Notes: a model not told the origin generated them from the letters alone. Counted from the first letter of the stretch, positions 54,184-63,061 are shown. The stretch: 64,000 nucleotides of DNA from Planctomycetota bacterium (GCA_015654675.1 JAATGM010000055.1:142305-206304), one strand, 5' to 3'. A program made the numbers and translations.

Positions 54184-55449
54184 GTGACGGTCAGCACGAT
54201 CCGATCGGCGGAGCAGCGCATCGCCGACTTGATGGAGGTGCTGGAGGTGTCGCGCCGACTGGCGGCGTCGGGCGAGCTGCGGCCGCTGCTGGAGGCGATT
54301 GAGCGGGCGTCGCTTCGCGTTTTGAATTGCGAGCGGTCGACGGTTTTTCTTTACGATCGTCAGAAGGACGAACTGGTGAGCCATGTCGCCACCGGCGTGG
54401 GAGAGATCCGCGTGCCGGCCACGCGCGGCATCGTCGGCGAAGTGATGCGGACGAACGCGGTCATCAATGTGCCGGATGCGTACAGCGATCCGCGCTTCAA
54501 CGCGGAGATCGACCGGAAGACCGGTTTTCGCACGCGGAACATGCTGACGTTTCCGCTGGTCGGCTATGACAATTCGATCGTGGGGGTTTTGCAGGTTCTG
54601 AACAAACAGTCCGGGCCGTTTGATGCGTGGGACGAGCAACTGGTGCATACGTTCGGAGCGCAGGCCGGGATTGCAGTGCAGCGGCAGCTATTGTTGGAGC
54701 ATTTCGCGGAGAAGCAGCGGATCCAACGCGACCTGGACATCGCGCGCGAAATTCAGCAGGCCAACCTGCCGTCTGAAGCGCCGTGCGTGACGGGATTCGA
54801 GATCGCGGGCTGGAGCAAGCCGGCGGATGAGACCGGCGGCGATTGTTATGACTATCTCGCTTTAGAGAACGGGCACGTCGCGATGACGGTGGCCGACGCG
54901 ACCGGCCACGGAATTGGCCCGGCGCTGGTCATTGCCGAGTGTCGGGCGCTGTTTCGAGGGGTGGTGTCGCTGGAGCCGTCGTTGCCGGTGGTGGTGAAGC
55001 TGGTGAACCGGCTCTTGTGCAATGACTTGCCTGACAATCGATTCGTGACGGCGTTCTTCGGGCTGCTGATTCCGGAGCGCAACCAGCTTCAATACACGGC
55101 CGCGGGGCACGGGCCGATTTTGATTTTCGAGGCGGAGGATAATCACCTCCGGGCCGAATCGGCCAACGGGCTGCCGCTGGGCATCATGGATGACGCGCCC
55201 TACGACGAGCCGGTGTGCATCGACTTCCAGCACGGCGACATGCTGGTCGTGCTGACGGACGGTTTCCTGGAGTGGGCGAATCCGCGGCGCGAGCAATTCG
55301 GCGTGGAGCGGGTGGAGGTCGTCCTGCGCGAGAACAAGTCGCGGCCGGTGACGGAGGTTATCGAGAAGCTTTACGCTGCCGTGCTGGAGTTCGCGGAGGG
55401 GACGAAGCAGATGGATGATTTGACGGCAGTGATTGTGAAGCGGAGCTGA
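54184..55449 (+). CDS. GAF-SpoIIE PP2C-type serine phosphatase
   Basis: 421 aa cytoplasmic phosphatase. Residues about 20-180 are a GAF domain (LRPLLEAIERASLRVLNCERSTVFL, RGIVGEVMRTN, LTFPLVG). A short linker helix (IQRDLDIAREIQQANLP) leads to the SpoIIE/PP2C domain with ETGGDCYDY (metal Asp), VADATGHGIGPAL, FVTAFFGLL, YTAAGHGP and LVVLTDGFLEW, ending MDDLTAVIVKR. Such phosphatases dephosphorylate anti-sigma-factor antagonists in partner-switching pathways. GGAGG lies 5 nt before the GTG at 54184, so that start is preferred; ATG 54172 is the alternative. Confidence 0.93.
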   Translation: MTVSTIRSAEQRIADLMEVLEVSRRLAASGELRPLLEAIERASLRVLNCERSTVFLYDRQKDELVSHVATGVGEIRVPATRGIVGEVMRTNAVINVPDAYSDPRFNAEIDRKTGFRTRNMLTFPLVGYDNSIVGVLQVLNKQSGPFDAWDEQLVHTFGAQAGIAVQRQLLLEHFAEKQRIQRDLDIAREIQQANLPSEAPCVTGFEIAGWSKPADETGGDCYDYLALENGHVAMTVADATGHGIGPALVIAECRALFRGVVSLEPSLPVVVKLVNRLLCNDLPDNRFVTAFFGLLIPERNQLQYTAAGHGPILIFEAEDNHLRAESANGLPLGIMDDAPYDEPVCIDFQHGDMLVVLTDGFLEWANPRREQFGVERVEVVLRENKSRPVTEVIEKLYAAVLEFAEGTKQMDDLTAVIVKRS

Positions 55450-55474
55450 GGGGCTCAATTCAATCTGCGGGGGG

Positions 55475-55504
55475 CAGCGCACTTTCAGGGTCTCAGCGCA
55501 CTTT
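55475..55504. repeat. 11-bp direct repeat between two SpoIIE genes
   Basis: CAGCGCACTTT occurs at 55475-55485 and again at 55494-55504. The second copy overlaps the last codons of the minus-strand gene. It may be by chance. Confidence 0.4.
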
Positions 55505-57268
55505 TGCGATGACGAGCGTCAGGTCGTCGGATTGCTTGGCCAATCCCTTGAAGCGGCGGATATCCCAGAGGAGTTGTTGCGCGAGTTGCTGGGCATCGAG
55601 TGATGCATGGCGCTGCAGCGATTCGTGGAAGCGGGCGCGGCCGAAGGCCTGGCCGTTGTAGTCGATGGCCTCGACGAAGCCGTCGGTGAGGAAGACGAGC
55701 AGGTCGCCCGAGCGCAGGTCAATGCGTCCCATTTCATACGTGGCTTCGCGATCAATGCCTAGGACGGTTCCGCCGTGTTCGAGTGGCGTGATGCGCCCGT
55801 CGCGGAGCAGCAGGACCGGCTCGTGGCCGGCGTTGCAGTAGGTGAAGGTGCGGACGTCGTCGCTGAAGACGCCGTAGACCAGCGTGACGAACTCGCTCAT
55901 GAGCGTGTCGCGGCAGATGTGGCGGTTGAGTTCGACCATGATGCGATCGATGTAGTAGATGCTCTTGGCGTGCGCGCGGAGCGCGGCGCGGACGGAAGCC
56001 ATGGTGAGCGAGGCGGGAACGCCTTTGCCGACGACGTCGGCGACGGCGACGCCGACGTTGCCGCCGGGGAACTCAAGGAAATCGTAGAAGTCGCCTCCGA
56101 GCTCGTTGCTGGGCTGGTAGATGGCGGCGATGTCGAGGCGCGGGTGGCGGGGCGAGCGGGTCGGGATCATGCGGCGCTGGACGTCGCCGGCGAGACGGAC
56201 CTGGCGTTCGAGAGCTTCGGCTTCGCGGGCGTCGCGGCGCATGCGGGCGTGAATAATGGCGGCGGCGCACTGGTTGGCGACGGCACGGAGCAGTGAGATA
56301 TCGAGCGGGGTGAAGACGCGCTTTTCGCCGGTGTAGACGCGCATGACGCCGATGTTCTTGCCGCGGAAGGAGAGACTGGTGACGAGGGCGCTGTGGATGC
56401 CTTCGGCGGCGGCCTCTTCCTTGTAGACCGTGCGCGGGTCGGTGGGCATGTCTTCGACGTAGAGGACTTGGCCGGTGAGGGCTTCGGCGTCGATGGGACT
56501 CTGGTGGGTGAGTAGCGGTCCCTTGTTGAGATAGTCCTGCGAGAGATTGTGGACGGCGACGATTCGGAGCTCGCTGGTGTCTTCGTCGAGCAGGCGGATC
56601 GCGGCGGCCTTGGCGCGGAGGGCCTCGGTTACGAGCTGGGCGGAGAGGTTGAGGATCTCCTTGAGGTCGCGCTCTCCGGCAAGCAGCGTGGAGAGGCGAT
56701 AGACGGTTTCGAGCTCTTCGTTGCGCTGGCCGAGCTGGTGGGCCTGATACCAGATTCGGGCGAGGGTGTTGGCCAGGAGTTGGGCGAAGGCGATGGCCGA
56801 GCTCATGTCGCGTTCGGCCCAGTTCTTAAGGCCCCAGGCGGCGCGGCGGAGCGTGTCGTAGTCGAGGCCGAAGCGATCGGCGACGGTGCGGACCTGGTCG
56901 TCGGTAAGCGGGGTGCGCGGGCGGTCGCCGATGATGATGGCGGCCAGCGGCTCGCCCTTGATGTTGACCGGCGCGGCGTATTGGGTGAGGCCGGCGTGGC
57001 ATTCCATCTGCACGAGGCCGCCGGTGGCACAAGCCGATTGCGTGGCGCGGGTGTGGCAATCGCGGCAGGCGACGGAGGCCTCGGGGTGATTGAGGAACAT
57101 GCGGCAGTAGTCGTTGTCGCCGCCGGGGTCTGTTAAGGGATTGCCGTCGGCATCGCGGATGCTGGTGGCGACGCCGGTGAGGGCGACGAAGGCGTTTTGC
57201 ACGTCCTGAAGCGTGGACGCTTTGATGAAGTCGGTGAGAGCGGGGGACTCGGCGGGTTGGGCGTTCAT
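55493..57268 (-). CDS. PocR-GAF-SpoIIE PP2C-type phosphatase
   Basis: 591 aa from ATG 57268; the longer frame to 57736 is antisense to the radical SAM gene and not coding-like. Order: PocR-type sensory domain about 10-170, with cysteines in DNDYCRMFLNHPEASVACRD (and a CxxC), ATQSACATGG and VQMECHAGL; GAF domain about 195-345; SpoIIE/PP2C domain about 370-590 with ELGGDFYDF, VADVVGKGVPASL, YCNAGHEP and LVFLTDGFVEA. PocR domains bind small ligands (propanediol in Salmonella PocR). It thus couples a small-molecule or redox signal to dephosphorylation. It converges on the GAF-SpoIIE gene, 43 nt apart. Confidence 0.9.
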   Translation of the reverse strand: MNAQPAESPALTDFIKASTLQDVQNAFVALTGVATSIRDADGNPLTDPGGDNDYCRMFLNHPEASVACRDCHTRATQSACATGGLVQMECHAGLTQYAAPVNIKGEPLAAIIIGDRPRTPLTDDQVRTVADRFGLDYDTLRRAAWGLKNWAERDMSSAIAFAQLLANTLARIWYQAHQLGQRNEELETVYRLSTLLAGERDLKEILNLSAQLVTEALRAKAAAIRLLDEDTSELRIVAVHNLSQDYLNKGPLLTHQSPIDAEALTGQVLYVEDMPTDPRTVYKEEAAAEGIHSALVTSLSFRGKNIGVMRVYTGEKRVFTPLDISLLRAVANQCAAAIIHARMRRDAREAEALERQVRLAGDVQRRMIPTRSPRHPRLDIAAIYQPSNELGGDFYDFLEFPGGNVGVAVADVVGKGVPASLTMASVRAALRAHAKSIYYIDRIMVELNRHICRDTLMSEFVTLVYGVFSDDVRTFTYCNAGHEPVLLLRDGRITPLEHGGTVLGIDREATYEMGRIDLRSGDLLVFLTDGFVEAIDYNGQAFGRARFHESLQRHASLDAQQLAQQLLWDIRRFKGLAKQSDDLTLVIAKVR

Positions 57269-57313
57269 AGGGATATTGGTAGTCGGGTGGTTCAAGTCCC
57301 TATTATAGAGGGC

Positions 57314-58009
57314 ATGGAACTGGTTCGCTACGGACGGTATCCGAACAAGCGTGCGCGCGAGGTCGTGCTGCTGCGCGGGAAGCCGTGCGTGTGGAGCCGG
57401 TGCAGCTTTTGCGACTACATCGCGGACAACACGACGGACGTCGAGCTCATTCGACGAACTGCCGACGAAGAGCTGGCGAAGGTGACGGGGGAGTTCGGGC
57501 GGTTGATGGTGATCAACTCGGGGAGCGTGCAGGAACTGCCGCAGACGATTCGTGAGCGGATTCGCGATTTGATTCGGGCGAAGGGGATTCGCGAGTTCTA
57601 CACGGAGTCGTATTGGGCGTACCGCAAGGACTATGAGGCAACACGGCAGTTTTTTGAGGTTGAGACGCATTTGTTTCTCGGCGTGGAGACGTTTGACGAC
57701 GGCGTGCGAAACGGCGTGCTGAACAAGGCGATGCACTGGTCGGGGCCGGACGAGGTGGCGGCCTACACGGATTCGATCAACCTGATGATCGGGATTCGGG
57801 GCCAGACGCGCGAGATGGTGCGGCGCGACGTCGAGATCATGTTGAGCAAGTTTCGGTATGGGATCGTGAACCTGTTCACGGAGAATACGAAGTCGGCCGG
57901 GCTTATGGATGAGGAGCTAAAGGGGTGGTTTCTCGAGGAGTTTGACTGGTTGAAGGGGGAGGAGCGGGTGGACGTGCTGGTGGAGAACACGGGGTTTGGG
58001 GTGGGGTAG
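57314..58009 (+). CDS. Radical SAM superfamily protein with CX4CX2C cluster
   Basis: 231 aa. C25, C30 and C33 (PCVWSRCSFCDYI) would hold a 4Fe-4S cluster; the spacing CX4CX2C differs from the usual CX3CX2C. Further blocks are VINSGSVQELP, YTESYWAYR, HLFLGVETFDDGVRN and VNLFTENTKSAG. It looks like an uncharacterised radical SAM group related in pattern to archaeosine/Elp3-like enzymes; the product is unknown. The start ATG 57314 has TATTAT (57301-57306) 7 nt upstream and only a marginal GAGGG. The frame is open to 57197, but the extra sequence overlaps the divergent gene. Confidence 0.8.
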   Translation: MELVRYGRYPNKRAREVVLLRGKPCVWSRCSFCDYIADNTTDVELIRRTADEELAKVTGEFGRLMVINSGSVQELPQTIRERIRDLIRAKGIREFYTESYWAYRKDYEATRQFFEVETHLFLGVETFDDGVRNGVLNKAMHWSGPDEVAAYTDSINLMIGIRGQTREMVRRDVEIMLSKFRYGIVNLFTENTKSAGLMDEELKGWFLEEFDWLKGEERVDVLVENTGFGVG

Positions 58010-58092
58010 CGGGGAACGCTGCTCGGCGGGGCGCGGAAAGCCGAATATAAGAAGATCGGTGAATCACACGGGCTCGGGCGCGCGTCTTGGGA

Positions 58093-59217
58093 ATGGATCA
58101 GGCAGGATCAGGATTAGCAGATGGGCGGAAGTGGCGCATTTGCTTCTTTGCGCCGGGGTCGAACGTTCATACGCAGCGCTGGGTGGAGGCGATGGCCGAT
58201 CGGGGCCACGAGGTGCTGCTGATCTCGACCGATCGGCCGCGCGCGATGCGAGCGCGGGTGTTTTATCCCGCGCCGGGGAGTTCGCGCTGGCGATTTCTTC
58301 CGAAGTTGCGCGCGGCGTTTGCGCATGGCGACATGGCGCGGGCGACGCAGGAGTTCCGGCCGGACTTCGTGCACATGCACTGGCTGAATGCGTCGATGTT
58401 GTCGGTCATGCAGGCGCGGCATTGGCGGCGGCTGATCATTTCGGTGTGGGGCACGGATGTAATCTGGGATGTTTCGGAGCATGAGCCGTGGTTGCGGCGG
58501 ACGTTGCGGCGGCGCATCGCGGCGCAGGCGGAGATCATCACGGCTACGTCGGAGTTCCTTGCCGGGCGGACGCAGGCGATCGTGGGGCTCAGCGCGCGGC
58601 CGACCGTGGTGCCGTTTGGGATTGATACCGAGGCATTTTCGCCGGGGGCAAAGCGGGCAGCCGGGGGAGAAATTGTCATTGGGTATTTGAAGCACTACAT
58701 GCCACGCTACGGGCCGGAGATCGCGGTGCGAAGCATGTTGCGGGTGCGGGCGGCGATTCCCGGGGCGCGGTTGGAGATGTATGGGGCGGGCGATCAGGCC
58801 GGGCTCGAGCGATTGGTTGGCGAATTGGGCCTCGGCGACGCGGTGCGTGTTCACGGTCCGGTGGCGCATGCGGAGGTTGCCGGGGTGATGCGCGGGTTTG
58901 ATATTTACTGCATGCCTTCGTTGAGCGAGTCGTTTGGGGTGTCGGCATTGGAAGCGTCGGCTTGCGGCGTTTCGGTGGTGGCGAGCGATGTGGGCGGAGT
59001 TCCTGAAGTGGTGGTGGACGGGCAGACGGGTGTGCTGGTTCGATCGGGTGACGTGAATGGGCTTGCGGATGCGCTGATTCGGCTGGCGGGCGATGCGACT
59101 GCGCGGGAGCAGATGGGCGCGGCGGGTCGCGCATTTGTTGTCGGGCGATATCGGTGGGCCGACAGCGTGACGGCGATGGAGGGGGTTTATGAGCGGATGA
59201 TGGTGAATGGGCGATAA
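58093..59217 (+). CDS. Glycosyltransferase family 4 (GT-B)
   Basis: 374 aa. ICFFAPGSNVHTQRWVEAM opens the N-terminal Rossmann domain; HMHWLNA and VSVWGTDVIWD-type motifs are acceptor-side features. The donor-side half shows VVPFGIDTEAFSPG, EIVIGYLKHYMPRYG, MYGAGDQAGLERL, VHGPVAHAEVAGVM and the signature CMPSLSESFGVSALEASACGVSVVASDVGGVPEVV (E-x7-E). It transfers a sugar from a nucleotide donor, probably to a cell-surface or envelope glycan, fitting the following lpxD. TTG 58087 is an alternative start. Confidence 0.93.
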   Translation: MDQAGSGLADGRKWRICFFAPGSNVHTQRWVEAMADRGHEVLLISTDRPRAMRARVFYPAPGSSRWRFLPKLRAAFAHGDMARATQEFRPDFVHMHWLNASMLSVMQARHWRRLIISVWGTDVIWDVSEHEPWLRRTLRRRIAAQAEIITATSEFLAGRTQAIVGLSARPTVVPFGIDTEAFSPGAKRAAGGEIVIGYLKHYMPRYGPEIAVRSMLRVRAAIPGARLEMYGAGDQAGLERLVGELGLGDAVRVHGPVAHAEVAGVMRGFDIYCMPSLSESFGVSALEASACGVSVVASDVGGVPEVVVDGQTGVLVRSGDVNGLADALIRLAGDATAREQMGAAGRAFVVGRYRWADSVTAMEGVYERMMVNGR

Positions 59218-59231
59218 GCGGGCGGGCTGCG

Positions 59232-59260
59232 TTGACCCCTGCAGCCGGGTTCTCTAGCAT
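59232..59260 (+). promoter_or_regulatory. Promoter of lpxD
   Basis: TTGACC (59232-59237), 17-nt spacer, TAGCAT (59255-59260). The predicted start of transcription is 4-5 nt before the ATG at 59272, so the leader is too short for a Shine-Dalgarno site and none is seen. Confidence 0.5.
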
Positions 59261-59271
59261 GATTCGCGCTG

Positions 59272-60348
59272 ATGCCTGAGACGCTTTCCGCGATTGCTGA
59301 ATACCTTTCCTCGCAGGGCCTTGCCTGCGAGTGCGCGGGGGACGTGAGCACGCGAATTCGGGCCGTGGCCACGCTGGGGGACGCGGGGCCGGACGAGATC
59401 AGCTTTCTTTCCAATCCAAAATACGAAAAGGCGCTGGGGACGACGCGGGCCGGTGCGGTGGTCGTCTCCAAGACGCAGGCGGTTCCGGAGGGGCGGACCG
59501 TATTGCGCGTGGCTGATCCGTACGCGGCCATCATGATGCTGATCATCCGCATTCACGGTTATCGCAAGCATCCGGGCAAGGGCGTGCATGCTGAGGCGAA
59601 GGTGGATGCTTCAGCGCAGATTGGCGAAAACGCGAACATCATGCATGGGGCGACTGTTGCGGCGGGCGTCTCGATCGGGCGGAACGTGGTTTTGTATCCG
59701 GGCGTTTATGTCGCGGCGGGCAGCCGGCTGGGCGACGACTGCGTGCTTTATCCGAACGTGGTGGTGTACGACGGCTGCATGCTGGGGAACCGCGTCACGA
59801 TTCACGCGAACAGCGTGATCGGCGAGGACGGGCTCGGTTATGCGCCGCTGGGGCGAAAGTGGCACAAGATTCCGCAGGTGGGAATTGTTGAAATCGGCGA
59901 CGACGTTGAAATCGGCGCGAGTTGCACCATCGACCGGGCGACGCTGGGTCGGACGTCGATCGGGGCGGGGACGAAGTTCAGTAATCTGATTGCCATTGGG
60001 CATGGATCGCGTATTGGGCGGGATTGCATGTTTGTGGCGCAGGTGGGCATCGCCGGATCGGTCACGGTGGGCGAGCATGTCACCATGGCGGGCAAGGTCG
60101 GCGTGGCCGGGCACCTCACGATCGGCGATGACGTTCAGATCGCGGCGCTGTCGGGCGTCATGAACGACATTCCGCCGAACACGCGGGCATTCGGGCAGCC
60201 GGCGCTGCCGATGAACGAGGCGAAGCGGGTTTACGCCGTGATCACGCGATTGCCCGAGATGCGCGACAAGCTGAAGCGGCTTGAGCGCGAAATGGAAAAG
60301 CTGCAGGCCGACATCGCGGCGCTCAATTCCCCAACAGATCGGAAATAA
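59272..60348 (+). CDS. lpxD: UDP-3-O-(3-hydroxyacyl)glucosamine N-acyltransferase
   Basis: 358 aa. Transfers a 3-hydroxyacyl chain from ACP to the glucosamine nitrogen in lipid A synthesis. The N-terminal uridine-binding domain (residues 1-100) has DAGPDEISFLSNPKYEKAL; the trimeric left-handed beta-helix follows as hexapeptide repeats (VDASAQIGENANIMHGATVAAGVSIG, ASCTIDRATLGRTSIG) with IAIGHGSRIGRDC carrying the catalytic His, and a C-terminal helix (LKRLEREMEKLQ). Length is typical. It shows that this organism has lipid A machinery. The 3' end overlaps a convergent protease gene by 26 nt. Confidence 0.96.
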   Translation: MPETLSAIAEYLSSQGLACECAGDVSTRIRAVATLGDAGPDEISFLSNPKYEKALGTTRAGAVVVSKTQAVPEGRTVLRVADPYAAIMMLIIRIHGYRKHPGKGVHAEAKVDASAQIGENANIMHGATVAAGVSIGRNVVLYPGVYVAAGSRLGDDCVLYPNVVVYDGCMLGNRVTIHANSVIGEDGLGYAPLGRKWHKIPQVGIVEIGDDVEIGASCTIDRATLGRTSIGAGTKFSNLIAIGHGSRIGRDCMFVAQVGIAGSVTVGEHVTMAGKVGVAGHLTIGDDVQIAALSGVMNDIPPNTRAFGQPALPMNEAKRVYAVITRLPEMRDKLKRLEREMEKLQADIAALNSPTDRK

Positions 60349-61975
60349 ACAGGGGCACGTCGGCGGCCGAAACATGTCCGTCGACGTTCAAGTCTGATTG
60401 GATTTGCTCGGAAAGACTGGGGCTGTTCTGGGCCAGCGCCCGTGTGAACGCGGCAATGTCGTCACCGTTAGCGATGCCGTCCTCGTTGATGTCGCCCTCG
60501 ACATAGTAGATGGCGGAGTCGACGTTTACGATGCCGTATCCGCGAATGAACAGCGGATCGGTCAGCCCGTTGTTGGCGAAGCCCGAGGCAGTGTGGAGCA
60601 GGACGCGGCGAATTTTCTGCGCGTTCCAGGTGGGGTGTGCCTGAATGAGCAGACTGGTCGCTCCGGCAAGCAGGGGTGTCGACAGGGATGTTCCGCTCAC
60701 CGCAATGATCGATGAGTTGTCCTGAGCCGCGACCGTGGCGGTATCGAGACCACGCGCGAGCAGTTCGGGTTTGACGCGGCCGTCGGCGGTCGGGCCGTCG
60801 GACGAAAATGAAGTGATGACGCCGTTGAGATCGACCGCTCCGCACGTCAGAACGTTTAACGCGTCGGCCGGGGCGATGAGGTGGGCGACCGCGGGAGAGC
60901 CGTCGTTGCCTTCGTTGCCGGCCGCCGTGCAACAAACCAGGCCGAGTGCCGTGGCCGTATTGACAGCGATGGTCGTAACAGCGGTGTGGCCGTTGAGGTC
61001 GGCTTGCGTGTACCAGTCGATGTAACCGAGCGAGCTGGTGGCGAGGTCGGCGCCGTGGGCTTCGATCCATTCGAGGCCGGCCACGTAATTGTCTTCCTCG
61101 GCGGGGACTTCCTGGCTGATGTCCTCGGTCTTCGCGAGGACGAACGAGGCGTCGTATGCCGCGCCGACCAGCACTCCGGGGTTATACGCTGCAAGCGTTC
61201 CGAGGATGTAAGTGCCGTGGTTGTGCTGGCCGGGGAAGTCGCTCGGCTCGGGTCCGGGGTTGGAGTCGTTGTTGACGAAGTCGTACTGATCGATGACCTG
61301 CACGGGGTGGGCGTTGATGGTCTGGTTGAAAGCGGCGTGAGTCAGGCGGAAGCCCGAGTCGAGGATGCCGATGATGATGCCGTTGCCGGTAAAGCCGGCG
61401 TTATGTGCGGCGACGACACCGATCTGGTTGAGCTGGTTATAAGCCGGGCCGTAGAAACCGGGGCCGACAGTGCCGCGCGGCGCCGGCTGCGCGGCGATCG
61501 GCTTTTCGGGCATCGGCTTGCGCGGGGCGGCATGGGCGACTGGTTGAACGAGGCGGACGAAAGGCAGCGCGGCGATGGCGCGGAGCTGGTCGGGCGTGGC
61601 ATCGGCACTCTGCGCGTTGAGCCAACGGCTGGTCTGGCGAAGTTTTGCGCCGGTGGCGCTGACGGCGTTGATATATGCCGGCGCGACAGGCAGATCGGCC
61701 AGTTCGAGTGCGGGCGTGCGGTCGCCGCGCCGATCGCGGCGGAGCAGCGTTTTGGCGGGCAGGTCGGCGTGACGGATGAGTGCAGCCGCGCTGATGGCGC
61801 GTTCGTCGGCGACCTGTTTATCGGTGAAGAATATCCACACGCGCTGCGTGGCTTGTGCGTCGCGTTGTATGGCGCGATCGAGCGCCGGAGCAATGACCGA
61901 GTTTGCGGGCGGCTCGGCAGCGCTTGCGGCGGCTACGAAGATTGGGAGCAATACGGTGGCGAATCGGACGATCAT
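60323..61975 (-). CDS. Secreted subtilisin-like serine protease with dockerin-like C-terminus
   Basis: 550 aa, signal peptide ending near ASA. The S8 triad is complete: ILDSGFRLTH (Asp), GQHNHGTYILG (His) and SGTSLSTPLLAG (Ser). An N-terminal propeptide-like stretch (about 25-165) precedes it. After residue 490 come two EF-hand-type loops (DINEDGIANGDDI and DLNVDGHVSAADV) forming a type I dockerin-like domain, the third in this window. AGGAGTTCGC precedes the ATG. The protein is probably exported and sorted or docked through this domain. It overlaps lpxD tail to tail by 26 nt. Confidence 0.93.
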   Translation of the reverse strand: MIVRFATVLLPIFVAAASAAEPPANSVIAPALDRAIQRDAQATQRVWIFFTDKQVADERAISAAALIRHADLPAKTLLRRDRRGDRTPALELADLPVAPAYINAVSATGAKLRQTSRWLNAQSADATPDQLRAIAALPFVRLVQPVAHAAPRKPMPEKPIAAQPAPRGTVGPGFYGPAYNQLNQIGVVAAHNAGFTGNGIIIGILDSGFRLTHAAFNQTINAHPVQVIDQYDFVNNDSNPGPEPSDFPGQHNHGTYILGTLAAYNPGVLVGAAYDASFVLAKTEDISQEVPAEEDNYVAGLEWIEAHGADLATSSLGYIDWYTQADLNGHTAVTTIAVNTATALGLVCCTAAGNEGNDGSPAVAHLIAPADALNVLTCGAVDLNGVITSFSSDGPTADGRVKPELLARGLDTATVAAQDNSSIIAVSGTSLSTPLLAGATSLLIQAHPTWNAQKIRRVLLHTASGFANNGLTDPLFIRGYGIVNVDSAIYYVEGDINEDGIANGDDIAAFTRALAQNSPSLSEQIQSDLNVDGHVSAADVPLFISDLLGN

Positions 61976-62088
61976 GCGAACTCCTGAAAACCCCGGGGCC
62001 GGCGGCAGGTTGGCTCAATGAGCGCCGGCGGGCGATCTACCGATTATACCGCGTCGCGGTGTGTCTTCGGCATGCCGAGCCGGGCGTC

Positions 62089-62117
62089 TTTACCGGGCAC
62101 GCGGGTGTGGCTAGGAT
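62089..62117 (+). promoter_or_regulatory. Promoter of tRNA-Arg
   Basis: TTTACC (62089-62094), 17-nt spacer, TAGGAT (62112-62117). Transcription would start near 62124, at a GTGCGA/TCGCAC hairpin (62125-62140) just before the tRNA. Confidence 0.45.
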
Positions 62118-62142
62118 TTGGGCTGTGCGAGGGATCGCACGA

Positions 62143-62216
62143 GTCCGCGTAGCTCAATTGGACAGAGTGTCGGCCTCCGAAGCCGAAGGTTGCTGGTTCG
62201 AGCCCAGCCGCGGACG
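62143..62216 (+). tRNA. tRNA-Arg(CCG)
   Basis: 74 nt cloverleaf: acceptor stem GTCCGCG/CGCGGAC, D arm AGCTCAATTGGACAGAGT, anticodon stem TCGGC/GCCGA around the loop CTCCGAA (anticodon CCG), T arm GGTTCGAGCCC. Discriminator G; CCA is not encoded. Confidence 0.95.
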
Positions 62217-62242
62217 TTCAGTTCTCTAGGCGGGACACAGTT

Positions 62243-63019
62243 TCAGATTTCGAGAATATCGCCAACCGCGTTGCGTGAAGCGACATGGACGGGAAAGTCT
62301 TTTCCCACCGTCTGCCGATGGGTCGCCAATGCAAGTTCTGGATCGTTGTTAATTTCGCTCAGGTGGGCGGCGGCGATCCATTTCAGGCGGTTGGATGTGT
62401 TCAGCAGACCTACCGTACGGCTGGCCAGGTCGGCGGATTCGTGGTTTGAGATGTGGCCGTGCTTGCCACGGATGCGGTCCTTGAGCGGCTTGGAGTAGGG
62501 GCCGGTTTCGAGCATGTCGGGGTCGTAGTTGCTTTCGAGATAGGCCGCGTCGAGGTCCTGCATGATGGACTCGAGCGCGGCGAAGGGGTGGCCGAGGTCG
62601 GTCAGGATGCCGAGGCGTTTGTTTTCGTGCGCGACGACGAAGCAGACCGGTTCGACGGCGTCGTGGGGCGTCGGAATGGTGTAAACCGTGACCGGCCCGA
62701 ACTCGATCCGCTCGCCGGGGGCGAAGTGGCATGGCTTGTGGGTGCGGCCGATGAGGCCGGCTGAGCGGCGGAGGGTGTGGCGAGTGATATAGAGCGGGAT
62801 GGCGTGGCGGCGGTGGATGACGCCGGCCCCGCGGACGTGGTCGATGTGCTCGTGCGAGATGATGAGGGCGTCGATGCCGTCCATTTCGCGGCCGCGGGCG
62901 GCGAGGCGGGTTTCGGCAAGCTGGCCGCTGATACCGGCGTCGAAGAGGAGGCGGACGCCGCCGGCCTCGACGTAGATGCAGTTGCCGTTGGAGCCGGATT
63001 GGAGCGAGATCGAGAGCAT
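62243..63019 (-). CDS. Metallo-beta-lactamase-fold hydrolase, YycJ/WalJ-like
   Basis: 258 aa. LQSGSNGNCIYVE, LLFDAGISG, IISHEHIDHVRG (the HxHxDH metal motif) and IPTPHDAVEP with later TDLGHPF and AAHLSEINN match the YycJ/VicX single-domain MBL group, probably an exonuclease-like or phosphodiesterase activity with two metals. ATG 63019 is preferred over 63034 because a promoter-like pair ends 13 nt upstream and no ribosome binding site exists for either. Confidence 0.9.
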   Translation of the reverse strand: MLSISLQSGSNGNCIYVEAGGVRLLFDAGISGQLAETRLAARGREMDGIDALIISHEHIDHVRGAGVIHRRHAIPLYITRHTLRRSAGLIGRTHKPCHFAPGERIEFGPVTVYTIPTPHDAVEPVCFVVAHENKRLGILTDLGHPFAALESIMQDLDAAYLESNYDPDMLETGPYSKPLKDRIRGKHGHISNHESADLASRTVGLLNTSNRLKWIAAAHLSEINNDPELALATHRQTVGKDFPVHVASRNAVGDILEI

Positions 63020-63032
63020 GAGTCTTTGGGGC

Positions 63033-63061
63033 ATCGTAGCGGATCGGGGCCGGGCAGTGAA
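63033..63061 (-). promoter_or_regulatory. Candidate promoter of the MBL hydrolase
   Basis: Minus strand: TTCACT (63056-63061), 17-nt spacer, TACGAT (63033-63038). The transcript would start near 63026, 7 nt before ATG 63019. Confidence 0.35.

Noticed and set aside
60881-61987. Plus-strand open frame (368 aa) opposite the subtilase
   Set aside because: The minus strand shows a full catalytic triad and dockerin-like loops; the antisense product has no recognisable features.
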